This document shows, piece after piece, positions 27,965-35,900 of a DNA stretch of 64,000 nt. A program made the position numbers and the translations under genes. The DNA comes from Planctomycetota bacterium. GTDB lineage: Bacteria > Planctomycetota > Phycisphaerae > Phycisphaerales > UBA5793. The DNA lies in assembly GCA_013112555.1 (NCBI GenBank), contig JABFGK010000001.1, positions 1,214,581 through 1,278,580 on the forward strand, in the 5' to 3' direction. The notes beneath the pieces are model-generated. The model was not told where the DNA came from. It did no database searches and saw nothing but the letters and a program-made list of their open reading frames with translations. Within the stretch, counting starts at the first letter, position 1, and every line of letters starts with the position of its first letter.

Positions 27965-28741
27965 TCAGTGCGAGCGTGGTTTTTCAGCCGTCACGATGAG
28001 CCTGCGTGCCTCGTGGTCATACGGGGTGCCCTCCAGGCTGCCGTAGGCGTTCACGTTGACGAACCCCTCCTGTGTGAGCAGATCGATGAGTTCGCCGGCC
28101 GAATAGAGTCGGTGTTCGAGGTGGTAGGTGTGTTGTGTTCCGTCCGGCAGTATGCGAATCCACTTGCATCGAATCCATGACCAGTTATTGCAGATGGTGC
28201 GCTCCTGCAGCATCAGGGCCCCATCCGCTTCGGTGTTCCAGTCCCGAGCACGATACTGCCGCGCCAGTATCTCCTTGCCGATGACGTCGATGAGCATGCA
28301 CCCGCCCGGTTTCAGGTTGGCGTGGATGTTGCGAGCCACCTGTCGGTCGTCGGCGGCATCCTCGAAGTACCCGAAGGTTGTGAACATCGACAGGACCAGA
28401 TTGAAGGTGTCATCCCGCCGGTAAAGTCGCATGTCGCGGTGAACCCACTCGATATCCAGTTGAGCGGTCTCGGCTCTTTGGCGCGCTTCGTCCAAGTATG
28501 CGGCGGTGCGATCAACACCGGTGACCCGGTATCCACGCTGCGCCAGTTCCAGGGCGATGCGTCCGGGACCGCACCCAAGATCGAGTATGGCTGCCCGCTC
28601 AGGCTGATTCGGGATCAGTTCAAGTAGGCGTTGCACCTCCACTTCGGCCGCATCCCATCGTTGCTGTGGAAACAGCGATGGGGCCATATTGATCCAGAAT
28701 CCGTCATCTTCATGCCAGGCACTGTCTGATGGGTGACTCAT
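27965..28741 (-). CDS. Class I SAM-dependent methyltransferase
   Basis: About 258 residues. Motif I is ILDLGCGPGRIALELA, then VTGVDRTAAYLDEARQ, DTFNLVLSMFTTFGYF and ARNIHANLKPGGCMLIDVIG, all in canonical order. The start at 28741 has AGAGGA upstream; the long in-frame extension to 28939 is rejected because it has no ribosome site and crosses the divergent gene's start. The substrate is unknown. It converges on the cytochrome gene with 27 bases between stops. Confidence 0.88.
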   Translation of the reverse strand: MSHPSDSAWHEDDGFWINMAPSLFPQQRWDAAEVEVQRLLELIPNQPERAAILDLGCGPGRIALELAQRGYRVTGVDRTAAYLDEARQRAETAQLDIEWVHRDMRLYRRDDTFNLVLSMFTTFGYFEDAADDRQVARNIHANLKPGGCMLIDVIGKEILARQYRARDWNTEADGALMLQERTICNNWSWIRCKWIRILPDGTQHTYHLEHRLYSAGELIDLLTQEGFVNVNAYGSLEGTPYDHEARRLIVTAEKPRSH

Positions 28742-28914
28742 GGTCGTCCTCTTTCGTGACATACCGGGGGAAACCACAGGTACGGAAGCATGAGCGGGCT
28801 TATGATAGGGTGTAATGCAGCCAGTGCCGGCCCTGCCCGAGCGGCTGCGTGTCGTTGCCTTGACAGCGGCAGCGGTGTACCAGAAGTTGACCCGGGTGCG
28901 ACAGGAGACACACC

Positions 28915-29475
28915 ATGCATGCATGTACTGATCCCTCAAGACGATTTCGTCCCGGCAACGCGCTGGTTCTGATTGTTATTATTTTGATCCTGGGTGGGTT
29001 GGGCGTTGTTCTGTTCTTCAACTCATCGGCCGGGCCGTCGAAGGTGTCCGCCCACGTGGCAGAGTACGTGGCCATGTATGATGCAGCGGGAGGCAGTGCG
29101 CAGCCGACCGGTGGGATCCCGACCGGGCGTGCGGTTATCGTGGACGGTGAGAATGAGAAGATCGACGCACTGCATGACAAGTTGCCGGCCGCGCAACGTG
29201 CAGACAATCACGACGACGTCGGGAGTATTGTGATCCTGCTCCGGGCCGGCAGCGGGCTTCCGTCGGCCAGTGTGGGTCTGGCGATCGCCTCGGCCAACAA
29301 GGGTTACTACAACATCTCGGCGCTCGTGTTTGATCGTGATGGTACCCTGCTGACCAGCCATGCGGTTCGGAAAGACGGGGCCATGTCGGGTGCCGGTGAA
29401 GAGGCCCAGTTGAAGGCTGAGGCGGAAATCGACATGATTCAATGGATTCAGAACACGCTGGCGGCCGGTGGCTGA
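28915..29475 (+). CDS. Single-pass membrane protein, unknown function
   Basis: 186 residues with an AGGAGAC ribosome site. One N-terminal helix (ALVLIVIILILGGLGVVLFF) anchors a soluble domain with a regular alpha/beta look (GSIVILLRAGSGLPSASVGL, ISALVFDRDGTLLTSHAV). I recognise no family motif. The next gene starts 62 bases downstream, so the two may be co-transcribed. Confidence 0.72.
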   Translation: MHACTDPSRRFRPGNALVLIVIILILGGLGVVLFFNSSAGPSKVSAHVAEYVAMYDAAGGSAQPTGGIPTGRAVIVDGENEKIDALHDKLPAAQRADNHDDVGSIVILLRAGSGLPSASVGLAIASANKGYYNISALVFDRDGTLLTSHAVRKDGAMSGAGEEAQLKAEAEIDMIQWIQNTLAAGG

Positions 29476-29537
29476 CCCACCGGTGAGTCGTGGCCGTGCG
29501 CCGGCTTTCTTTCAGACTTGAGATTGATTCTTGAGCC

Positions 29538-30182
29538 ATGCGTCGTAATCCTGATCGACCAGCGTTGACCCCTGTCACCGACTGCTCTCGGTGCGGCTAC
29601 TCACTGGAAGGGCTGCAGGCATCCGGTTTATGCCCGGAGTGCGGTTTCGCCTTTGATGAGTTGTCGTTCATCCTTGAGGGTATTACGCGGGGTGTGACCG
29701 GCTCGATGAATCCGTGGCGAAGCGTTCTGTGGATTGTGATCGCGATCGTGGGGACGTTTGGATTCGGGCCGGGTATCGGCCTCATGTTTGATGGAGGGCC
29801 CGCAGGTGTGACGCTCGCGTCATCGGCACTGTTTCTGTGGTTGTGCACGGTGGTCTACCTGATCTGGATCGGGAGGACGGAGCGGGGCCGGTTTGAGTAT
29901 TACGCATTCGGCCCGGACGGATTCGGCCCCTGTGCCCGCAGCAAGGATGTCAGCCCGGATCAACTGGCATTTGTCCGCTGGCGTGAGGTCGAATCGATGC
30001 AGGTTGAGTCAATTGGGACGCACTGGCAGCGGATTCGGCTTGGGAAATCACGTCGAGCCGGCGGTCAGGTTGCCGGTGTCGTTCTCGATATCGGGTTTCG
30101 GGGCTCGGCTGCGGATGTGGCGGAAGTGCTCGAGCGGCTCAGCCGGTGGCTGCCGGATGTTGAAAGGCCCTCCATCCCATAA
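29538..30182 (+). CDS. Zinc-ribbon membrane protein
   Basis: 214 residues. The N-terminal zinc ribbon has two Cys pairs: CSRCGYSLEGL and CPECGFAF. Two hydrophobic helices follow (SVLWIVIAIVGTFGFGPGI and SALFLWLCTVVYLIWIG), then a soluble C-terminal domain with SPDQLAFVRWREVESMQVE, recalling bacterial PH-like domains. The gene at 58670 has the same ribbon with another membrane body. Function unknown. Confidence 0.75.
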   Translation: MRRNPDRPALTPVTDCSRCGYSLEGLQASGLCPECGFAFDELSFILEGITRGVTGSMNPWRSVLWIVIAIVGTFGFGPGIGLMFDGGPAGVTLASSALFLWLCTVVYLIWIGRTERGRFEYYAFGPDGFGPCARSKDVSPDQLAFVRWREVESMQVESIGTHWQRIRLGKSRRAGGQVAGVVLDIGFRGSAADVAEVLERLSRWLPDVERPSIP

Positions 30183-30393
30183 TGTCTGTGTTCGGATATC
30201 GCTGCTTCTCGCTGTGGGTGTGTCCCACGGACTTCGCCCGGTAATACGAGACGCCGAAATCTGAAACGGCTGTGCTGCGCGCTCCCTCCGTTTTTTCGGT
30301 GGTTTGAGGCTTCGCACAAGTCTCCGGATGTGTTTGTCGATTATTCCACTGGTGAACTCAGTTGCATATCGAGAATGCTGGAGGTAGGGCGTG

Positions 30394-31347
30394 ATGGCAC
30401 AGTTTATGGGAACCGCGGTCAGCGATGACTTGATTAACGAGCACATTGCCAGTGGTGACTTTTTCAAGCAGATCATCAACGGGCTTGATGACGGGGTGTA
30501 CATCGTGGACCCGGAACGGCGAATCACGTTCTGGAGCCACGGGGCTCATCGCATTACGGGATACACGCCCGACGAAGTGTTGGGTCAGTCCTGTGCCGAC
30601 GGTATTCTCGTCCACGTTGACGAGGGCGGGAACTACTTGTGCAAGGAAGGGTGCCCGCTGGCAGCCACGATGCAGGACTGTCAGCATCGGTCATGCAATG
30701 TGTTCCTGCATCACAAGGACGGGCATCGTGTGCCGGTGCGCGTGAGTGCTTCGGTGATTCAGGATCGGTTCGGGCGCACGATCGGGTGCGTGGAGTCGTT
30801 CCAGGATCAATCGGGCACGCAGGCAGACGTTGAGCGGATCAAGGAACTCGAGGAGATGGCATTCTTTGATGCGCTGACGGGGATTGTGAACCGACGATAT
30901 GTTGAATCGACGTTTGCGTCTCGCTTCGCAGAGATGGATCGCCTCGACCGACCGTTCTCAGTCATCATGCTCGACGTTGATCACTTCAAGAAGTTCAATG
31001 ACACTTACGGGCATGAAACGGGCGATCGGGTTTTGCAACTCGTCGCCCGGACGCTGTCCTGTAACTGCCGCCCGTACGATACTGTTGGACGATGGGGCGG
31101 CGAGGAGTTCATGATCGTGGCCACCGGGACTGATCAGGAGACGATTACCGGCCTTGCAGAGCGATTGAGAATGCTGGTTGAAACCTCGAGTCTTGATGTT
31201 GATGGCGAAAACCTGCACGTGACGATCTCGCTCGGTGTCACCCCGGTCCGGCCCGGTGACGATATGAAGTCACTGACGAACCGGGTGGATGACTTGCTCT
31301 ATCAGAGCAAGGAGCAGGGGCGAAACCGCGTGACATACTGCGCATAA
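30394..31347 (+). CDS. PAS-GGDEF diguanylate cyclase
   Basis: About 317 residues. The N-terminal PAS domain (FFKQIINGLDDGVYIVDPE, ITGYTPDEVLGQSC) contains four spaced cysteines (CKEGC, then DCQHRSC), suggesting a metal- or redox-sensing variant. The GGDEF domain has DALTGIVNRRY, VIMLDVDHFKKFNDTYGH and the active RWGGEEF. It makes cyclic di-GMP from two GTP. I see no clear RxxD inhibitory site directly before GGEEF. GAGGTAGGG precedes the chosen ATG. Confidence 0.92.
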   Translation: MAQFMGTAVSDDLINEHIASGDFFKQIINGLDDGVYIVDPERRITFWSHGAHRITGYTPDEVLGQSCADGILVHVDEGGNYLCKEGCPLAATMQDCQHRSCNVFLHHKDGHRVPVRVSASVIQDRFGRTIGCVESFQDQSGTQADVERIKELEEMAFFDALTGIVNRRYVESTFASRFAEMDRLDRPFSVIMLDVDHFKKFNDTYGHETGDRVLQLVARTLSCNCRPYDTVGRWGGEEFMIVATGTDQETITGLAERLRMLVETSSLDVDGENLHVTISLGVTPVRPGDDMKSLTNRVDDLLYQSKEQGRNRVTYCA

Positions 31348-31411
31348 TGCGCGCAGTGCAATTCCCTCACGGTGCCGGTTCTCTCCCAGAGCCTAATGGT
31401 CACCGGCCGGA

Positions 31412-31768
31412 TCAGGCCGGCTGATATTGTGATTTTCCGAATGCCAGGATCGGCCAGAAGATAAACGGCAGAAAGATCAGCCCGATTGCAAACCCGGCAC
31501 CGTGGCCGAAGTTGCGCGCGATATCGACCATCATTATGATGGCCACGACAATGCTGACGATCGGAATGATAAACAGAATGATCCACCAGATCGGCCTGTT
31601 GGCCACCTTCAACATCAGGATCATGTTGAAGATTGGGATGATGGCTCCCCACCCAGGTTGCCCAGCCTTATTGAACACAATCCACGTTGAGATGATCATG
31701 AGCAGGCTGAACGCCAGCATGACGGCCATGTACACAAAAAAGACGATCATCAGAGTTGTGTCATCCAT
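31412..31768 (-). CDS. Small four-helix membrane protein (DUF5684-like)
   Basis: 118 residues, almost all hydrophobic: LMIVFFVYMAVMLAFSLLMI, then the characteristic IVFNKAGQPGWGAIIPIFN loop, ANRPIWWIILFIIPIVSIVV, and FAIGLIFLPFIFWPILAFG. The K-A-G-x-P-G-W-x-x-x-x-P-x-x-N signature is typical of the DUF5684 family. No function is established. It is convergent with the diguanylate cyclase. Confidence 0.82.
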   Translation of the reverse strand: MDDTTLMIVFFVYMAVMLAFSLLMIISTWIVFNKAGQPGWGAIIPIFNMILMLKVANRPIWWIILFIIPIVSIVVAIIMMVDIARNFGHGAGFAIGLIFLPFIFWPILAFGKSQYQPA

Positions 31769-31953
31769 GCGCGAAATCCCTTCGTCAATTCGGCAGAGCC
31801 GGAGAATACAACATCATGCACGACAGCATGTACGTGGCACCTGAGAGCGTAGGCGAGCGTCATTGATGATGCAAGGCCAATCGAATGCACGTTGGCCACT
31901 CGTCGTCTGTGCACAACGTAGACAGCCGTAGCTGCCGTCGGACTTGCCTACTG

Positions 31954-31990
31954 CAAAAAAAGCGTCTCTCCCGATCCGGAAGAGACGCCT
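31954..31990 (-). terminator. Intrinsic terminator of mdh
   Basis: Read on the minus strand, an 8-bp stem (31981-31988 with 31962-31969, 11-base loop) is followed by a run of T (A7 on the plus strand at 31955-31961). It begins about 50 bases beyond the mdh stop codon. Confidence 0.85.
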
Positions 31991-32039
31991 TCTATGCATG
32001 TTCGAGGGTTCCAATCCTTATGATTGGATGTCGCCCTTG

Positions 32040-32993
32040 TTACGCGAGTTCCGGGAACGCTTCGCGCACGACGCCGACGAGATCCTTGACGTGGCTGATC
32101 GAGGCGTTCATGAGTTCCTTTTCGTTCCCATCGAGTTCGATTTCAATGACCTTCTCGACGCCGCCCTTGCCCAGCAGGCAGGGGGCTCCGACGAAGTAGC
32201 CGCCGACGCCGTACTCTGCATCGCAGAATCCGGCACAGGGGAGGATGCGCTTCTTATCACGGACGATGGCCTCGACCATCTGGATGACGCCGGATGCCGG
32301 GGCGTAGTAGGCACTGGTTCCCATGAGTTTGACGATCTCACCGCCGCCGACCTTGGCTCGATTGACGCACGCCGTGATCTTGTCCTCACTGAGCAGTTGG
32401 GTCACGGGGATGCCGTGTACGGAGGTGTAGCGCGGCAGGGGGACCATGTCGTCGCCGTGCCCGCCGAGCAGGAGGGCCTGGATGTCCTCGACGCTGACAC
32501 CGAGTTCCATGGCAATGAAGGTGCGGTAGCGGGCCACATCAAGGCACCCGGCCTGGCCGATGATTCGGTTCGTCGGGAAGCCGGTGGTCTTCCATGCGGT
32601 GTAGACCATGGCATCGAGCGGATTCGAGACGACGATGACGATGGCGTCGGGTGCGTACTCGCGGACGTTTTCGCTGACGCTCTTGACAATCTTGACATTG
32701 GTTTGAATGAGGTCGTCGCGGCTCATGCCGGGCTTGCGCGGGATGCCGGCTGTGATCACGACGACGTCGGACCCTGCAATGTCCTTGTAGTCGGCCGTGC
32801 CGGTGATGCTGGAATCAAAGCGTTCGATCGGGCCGCATTCAGCCAGGTCGAGCATTTTGCCCTTGACCAGATCTTCCATGTTCGGGATATCGAGCACGAC
32901 GATATCGCCCAACTCTTTGCTGGCAGCCCACATGGCACACGAGGCGCCGACGTTCCCGCCCCCGATGATGGTAATCTTGGCTCGTCCGAGCAT
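32040..32993 (-). CDS. mdh: Malate dehydrogenase (LDH-like type)
   Basis: 317 residues. It interconverts malate and oxaloacetate with NAD in the TCA cycle. The sequence has KITIIGGGNVGASCA (NAD site), the substrate loop AGIPRKPGMSRDDLI with the malate-type arginines, VVSNPLDAMVY, and the catalytic His in GGHGDDMVPL. It belongs to the lactate-dehydrogenase-like branch. A terminator follows, and 223 bases separate it from the upstream DUF2784 gene, so it is probably monocistronic. Confidence 0.96.
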   Translation of the reverse strand: MLGRAKITIIGGGNVGASCAMWAASKELGDIVVLDIPNMEDLVKGKMLDLAECGPIERFDSSITGTADYKDIAGSDVVVITAGIPRKPGMSRDDLIQTNVKIVKSVSENVREYAPDAIVIVVSNPLDAMVYTAWKTTGFPTNRIIGQAGCLDVARYRTFIAMELGVSVEDIQALLLGGHGDDMVPLPRYTSVHGIPVTQLLSEDKITACVNRAKVGGGEIVKLMGTSAYYAPASGVIQMVEAIVRDKKRILPCAGFCDAEYGVGGYFVGAPCLLGKGGVEKVIEIELDGNEKELMNASISHVKDLVGVVREAFPELA

Positions 32994-33216
32994 GGCTCTC
33001 GCCTTTCCTTCAGGTTGGTTGGTATGTATGGCTTGTTGCTGTTCCGGTAGCCTGGACTGTTTCGTTCAACAGACCTGGCGGTTGAGATTATAGCGATGGC
33101 TGAATTGGCATCAGATAGGGTTGAGCCGTATTCCGAGGGGGGACTGGGCGTGCCGGCGCACCGGGTAAACCTCGATGAACGGCTGATTTGATGGGGTATG
33201 GGGCGGCTCGAATCGG

Positions 33217-33657
33217 CTAGTCTGCGGCAGTCGATGTCAGAGGTTCGACGCGCTGATGTCGCCATCTGATCGGGCACAGGATCAGCGATGCAAGGCACAG
33301 ACAGATCATCACCGTGTAGATGACGGCAAAGAGCCAGAGCGGCGCGTTGTAGAACAGGAGTTGCCCGACCCAGTGCTGCATGAACGTGGTCGTGTATGCC
33401 TGGGTGTTCTCATCGGCTGCCATTCGCAGGCGGACTTCCCAGGTTGTGAGCGGGCACTCGATTGAGAGCCAGGTCTGGATCACGATCAGGCCGAGCAGGA
33501 CCAGATGGGTCAGGCGGTACCACGGGCTGCGGACCCAGTTCCAGCGGCGCCACGCCCCGATGATGGGCAGAACCATGCCGGAGAGAATAAACAGCACGAT
33601 CCCGAAGTGGGATACGAGGATGAGATCGGCGAGGAGGCGATAGGTAGCGGGGGACAT
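33217..33657 (-). CDS. DUF2784 membrane protein
   Basis: 146 residues with four helices. The family marks are present: LADLILVSHFGIVLFILSG, SPWYRLTHLVLLGLIVIQT and CPLTTWEVRLR. No biochemical role is established for the family. It lies 52 bases from the coaC stop on the same strand. Confidence 0.88.
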   Translation of the reverse strand: MSPATYRLLADLILVSHFGIVLFILSGMVLPIIGAWRRWNWVRSPWYRLTHLVLLGLIVIQTWLSIECPLTTWEVRLRMAADENTQAYTTTFMQHWVGQLLFYNAPLWLFAVIYTVMICLCLASLILCPIRWRHQRVEPLTSTAAD

Positions 33658-33709
33658 GGTACTGCCGTCGAAGACACGGGTTCAGTTCATCGATTCCCCT
33701 GCTGGCTGA

Positions 33710-34339
33710 TCATGAAGAAGCAGCATCGGCATCGCAGGGGGGGCTCAGGAGGAGACTCAATGAGCGGAGGATGTCAGCCGGCTCACTCATGCGCCCGGGG
33801 CCGCTGGTCCTGCAGGCCTGCCATCCGGTTTCAGGCCCGACGAAATGAAAGCCGTCGGCCTTGAGCAGCGTGACGTTTCGCTGTGTGGCCGGCTGCTGCC
33901 ACATAGCCGCATTCATGGCAGGCGCAAGCATGACCGGGATACGGGTTCGGTCGATGGCCGCTGCCACGAGTGAGATGACGTCATCGGCCCGCCCGATGGC
34001 CAATCGAGCCAGCGCATCCATTGTGCAGGGTGCAATGAGCATGCAATCGGCGCGTCCTGCTTGTGAGATGTGCTGCGGATCCTGGGTTTCGATATGGGTC
34101 CAGGGGCTGTCATAGACGGGATTACCTGACAGGGCCTGGAAGGTCAGCGGCGTGACGAACCGGGTGGCAGCCTGCGTCATCAGGACGTGTACCGACGCAC
34201 CGGCCTGTGCCAGTTTGCTGACCAGGTCAGCCGTCTTGTATGCAGAGATTCCACCGGTGACACCGACAATGACATGGCGCCCGGACACGGCGGGTGCCGG
34301 GGGCTGGTTCGCACCCGTCTGTTGAGCGTCGTTGGTCAT
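33710..34339 (-). CDS. coaC: Phosphopantothenoylcysteine decarboxylase (CoaC only)
   Basis: About 209 residues. This flavoprotein decarboxylates phosphopantothenoylcysteine in coenzyme A synthesis. It has VGVTGGISAYKTADLVSKL, the active-site region ISQAGRADCMLIAPCTMDAL, the PAMN motif (APAMNAAMWQQPATQRN) and the flexible-flap Cys segment GWQACRTSGPGRM. The CoaB synthetase domain that usually follows is missing and is not encoded nearby. The start at 34339 has AGGAG upstream. rpoZ lies directly upstream on the same strand, a common pairing. Confidence 0.9.
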   Translation of the reverse strand: MTNDAQQTGANQPPAPAVSGRHVIVGVTGGISAYKTADLVSKLAQAGASVHVLMTQAATRFVTPLTFQALSGNPVYDSPWTHIETQDPQHISQAGRADCMLIAPCTMDALARLAIGRADDVISLVAAAIDRTRIPVMLAPAMNAAMWQQPATQRNVTLLKADGFHFVGPETGWQACRTSGPGRMSEPADILRSLSLLLSPPCDADAASS

Positions 34340-34461
34340 CACGCCGTCTCCTGACTCGCGCGAAGCCTGTTCGGCAGCACATGAACCGGGCACCACCCCG
34401 GTCGGGCGTCTTCTGACCTGAATCGTGGCATCAGAAGGCTGTGGGTGGGCCGTCTGCGGGT

Positions 34462-34707
34462 TTACAGCGTCTCAGAGCCTGCACGGGCTGCTTCATCATC
34501 GGTCATTGCCGCCGGTTCGTCATCGACGACGATCTTGCCCTGCCGAATCTCTTCGACGATGAGTTCGAGGTCACTCATCTGGCCTCGTTCGACCATGGGT
34601 CGGGCCCCTTCGAGCAACTGTGCCCAGCGTCGCTGGATCAGTGCAGTCAGGCGGAATCGGCCGCCAACCAGTTTCGTAATCTCGTCATTCTTCAAGCCGT
34701 TGATCAT
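34462..34707 (-). CDS. rpoZ: RNA polymerase omega subunit
   Basis: 81 residues. The N-terminal MINGLKNDEITKLVGGRFRL and the LTALIQRRWAQLLEGARP helix match the short omega subunits I recall from planctomycetes. The subunit helps assemble the beta-prime chain and stabilises the polymerase. It is followed by coaC, as in many bacteria, and starts about 280 bases from the divergent lipoprotein hydrolase; that gap has no further gene that I can support. Confidence 0.9.
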   Translation of the reverse strand: MINGLKNDEITKLVGGRFRLTALIQRRWAQLLEGARPMVERGQMSDLELIVEEIRQGKIVVDDEPAAMTDDEAARAGSETL

Positions 34708-34988
34708 GGCTCAGTTATCCTCGTGGGGCTGTGAACAGGATGGGGCTGTACAAGAACGCTCGCCCGACTGCCGGTCGCCAGCCTGGCGTACACCCATGTG
34801 TTTGCACAGTAATCCGCTGTAATCCGTCTGGTAGCGGGTATTATAGCCTTCCTGACAGTGCCAGGTCCAGACAGGCGAGTCGGCTGCCTGAAGTCATCCG
34901 AGCCGTTTCGGGGAGGGTATCGCCGGCTCCCTGAGGCTGAGTGAGTGGAAATGATGGATTGGTGCCGATCATGGGGTACAAGATAGGC

Positions 34989-35864
34989 ATGCGAATCATC
35001 CGTATCGGTTTGCTTTTGCTCATTGCATTTCTGGTTTTCGCTTTTACCGGCTGCATGGAACGACTTGCCTACATGCCGATGCGCGGGACGCCTGCCCCGG
35101 ACTCAGACAGCATTGAAGAGGTGTGGTTCGAGTCACCGGAGGGGCTTCGTCTGCATGGCTGGTTCTTCCATGTGCCGGACGGGCCTGATATCAGCCTCGA
35201 ATCGGACGCAGCGCCACCGACGATTCTGGTTGCCCACGGCAACGCCGGCAATGTATCGCACCATGCCGGCTTCGTCGAGTTCCTTGCCCGTGACGGGTTT
35301 CAGGTGCTGCTGTTTGACTATCGCTCGTATGGCAACTCGGATCGCGGGCGGCTGCGGCGGCAGTACCTGTATCGGGACACGCAGGCAGCACTCGACTATC
35401 TCATGCAACGGCCTGATGTCGATCCGACGCGGCTTGGGGTCTATGGGCAGTCGCTCGGCGGTGTGTTTGCATCGCGGCTGGCAGCGGCACACCCGGAGAT
35501 CCGGGCGGTTGTGATCGTCTCAGCGTTTTCGAGTTGGCAGGAGATTGCAGCCTCTGCGGTTGGTGGGGCGGAACCCGGCGGCTTCAGCCGGTGGCTGGCG
35601 CGGATGCTGATGCCGGCAGGACTCGATCCAATCGATTCACTTACGGGCCTGACTGATGGGAGACCGGTGCTTCTGGTACATGGGACGGACGACGAAGTGG
35701 TCCCGTATGCGCATGGGCTGCGACTCAGAGATGCGGCATTGCGGGCCGGCGTGAACCTGACGTTTCGTTCAGTTGTCGGGGGTGATCACAACAGTCTGCA
35801 GCGGATCGACCCAACGCTGGACCAGACGATCACATCATTTCTGCGGTCTGCCTTTGCTGACTGA
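34989..35864 (+). CDS. Alpha/beta hydrolase lipoprotein
   Basis: About 291 residues. A lipoprotein signal (IGLLLLIAFLVFAFTGC) anchors the hydrolase to a membrane. The fold shows VAHGNAGNVSHHAGFVEFLA (oxyanion region) and LLFDYRSYGNSDRG. The full triad is present: Ser in GVYGQSLGG, Asp in LLVHGTDDEVVP and His in VGGDHNSL. This is the BEM46/DUF1100-like serine hydrolase type. An in-frame ATG at 34971 is an equally possible start. The substrate is unknown. Confidence 0.88.
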   Translation: MRIIRIGLLLLIAFLVFAFTGCMERLAYMPMRGTPAPDSDSIEEVWFESPEGLRLHGWFFHVPDGPDISLESDAAPPTILVAHGNAGNVSHHAGFVEFLARDGFQVLLFDYRSYGNSDRGRLRRQYLYRDTQAALDYLMQRPDVDPTRLGVYGQSLGGVFASRLAAAHPEIRAVVIVSAFSSWQEIAASAVGGAEPGGFSRWLARMLMPAGLDPIDSLTGLTDGRPVLLVHGTDDEVVPYAHGLRLRDAALRAGVNLTFRSVVGGDHNSLQRIDPTLDQTITSFLRSAFAD

Positions 35865-35900
35865 TGGTATGGTCGGTCGGTAAGGGGCACTGCTGCCTGG

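Noticed and set aside
31944..31990. Stem-loop near 31,970 as a plus-strand terminator
   Set aside because: The T-run is on the minus strand, so it serves mdh.
31944..33050. A 368-codon plus-strand ORF over mdh
   Set aside because: It is the antisense shadow of mdh, which has complete dehydrogenase motifs; the shadow protein is acidic and low-complexity.
34805..34832. Two 10-base imperfect direct repeats (GTAATCCGCT / GTAATCCGTC) between rpoZ and the hydrolase gene
   Set aside because: Only two short copies; too little to call an operator, and no promoter boxes with good spacing could be placed.
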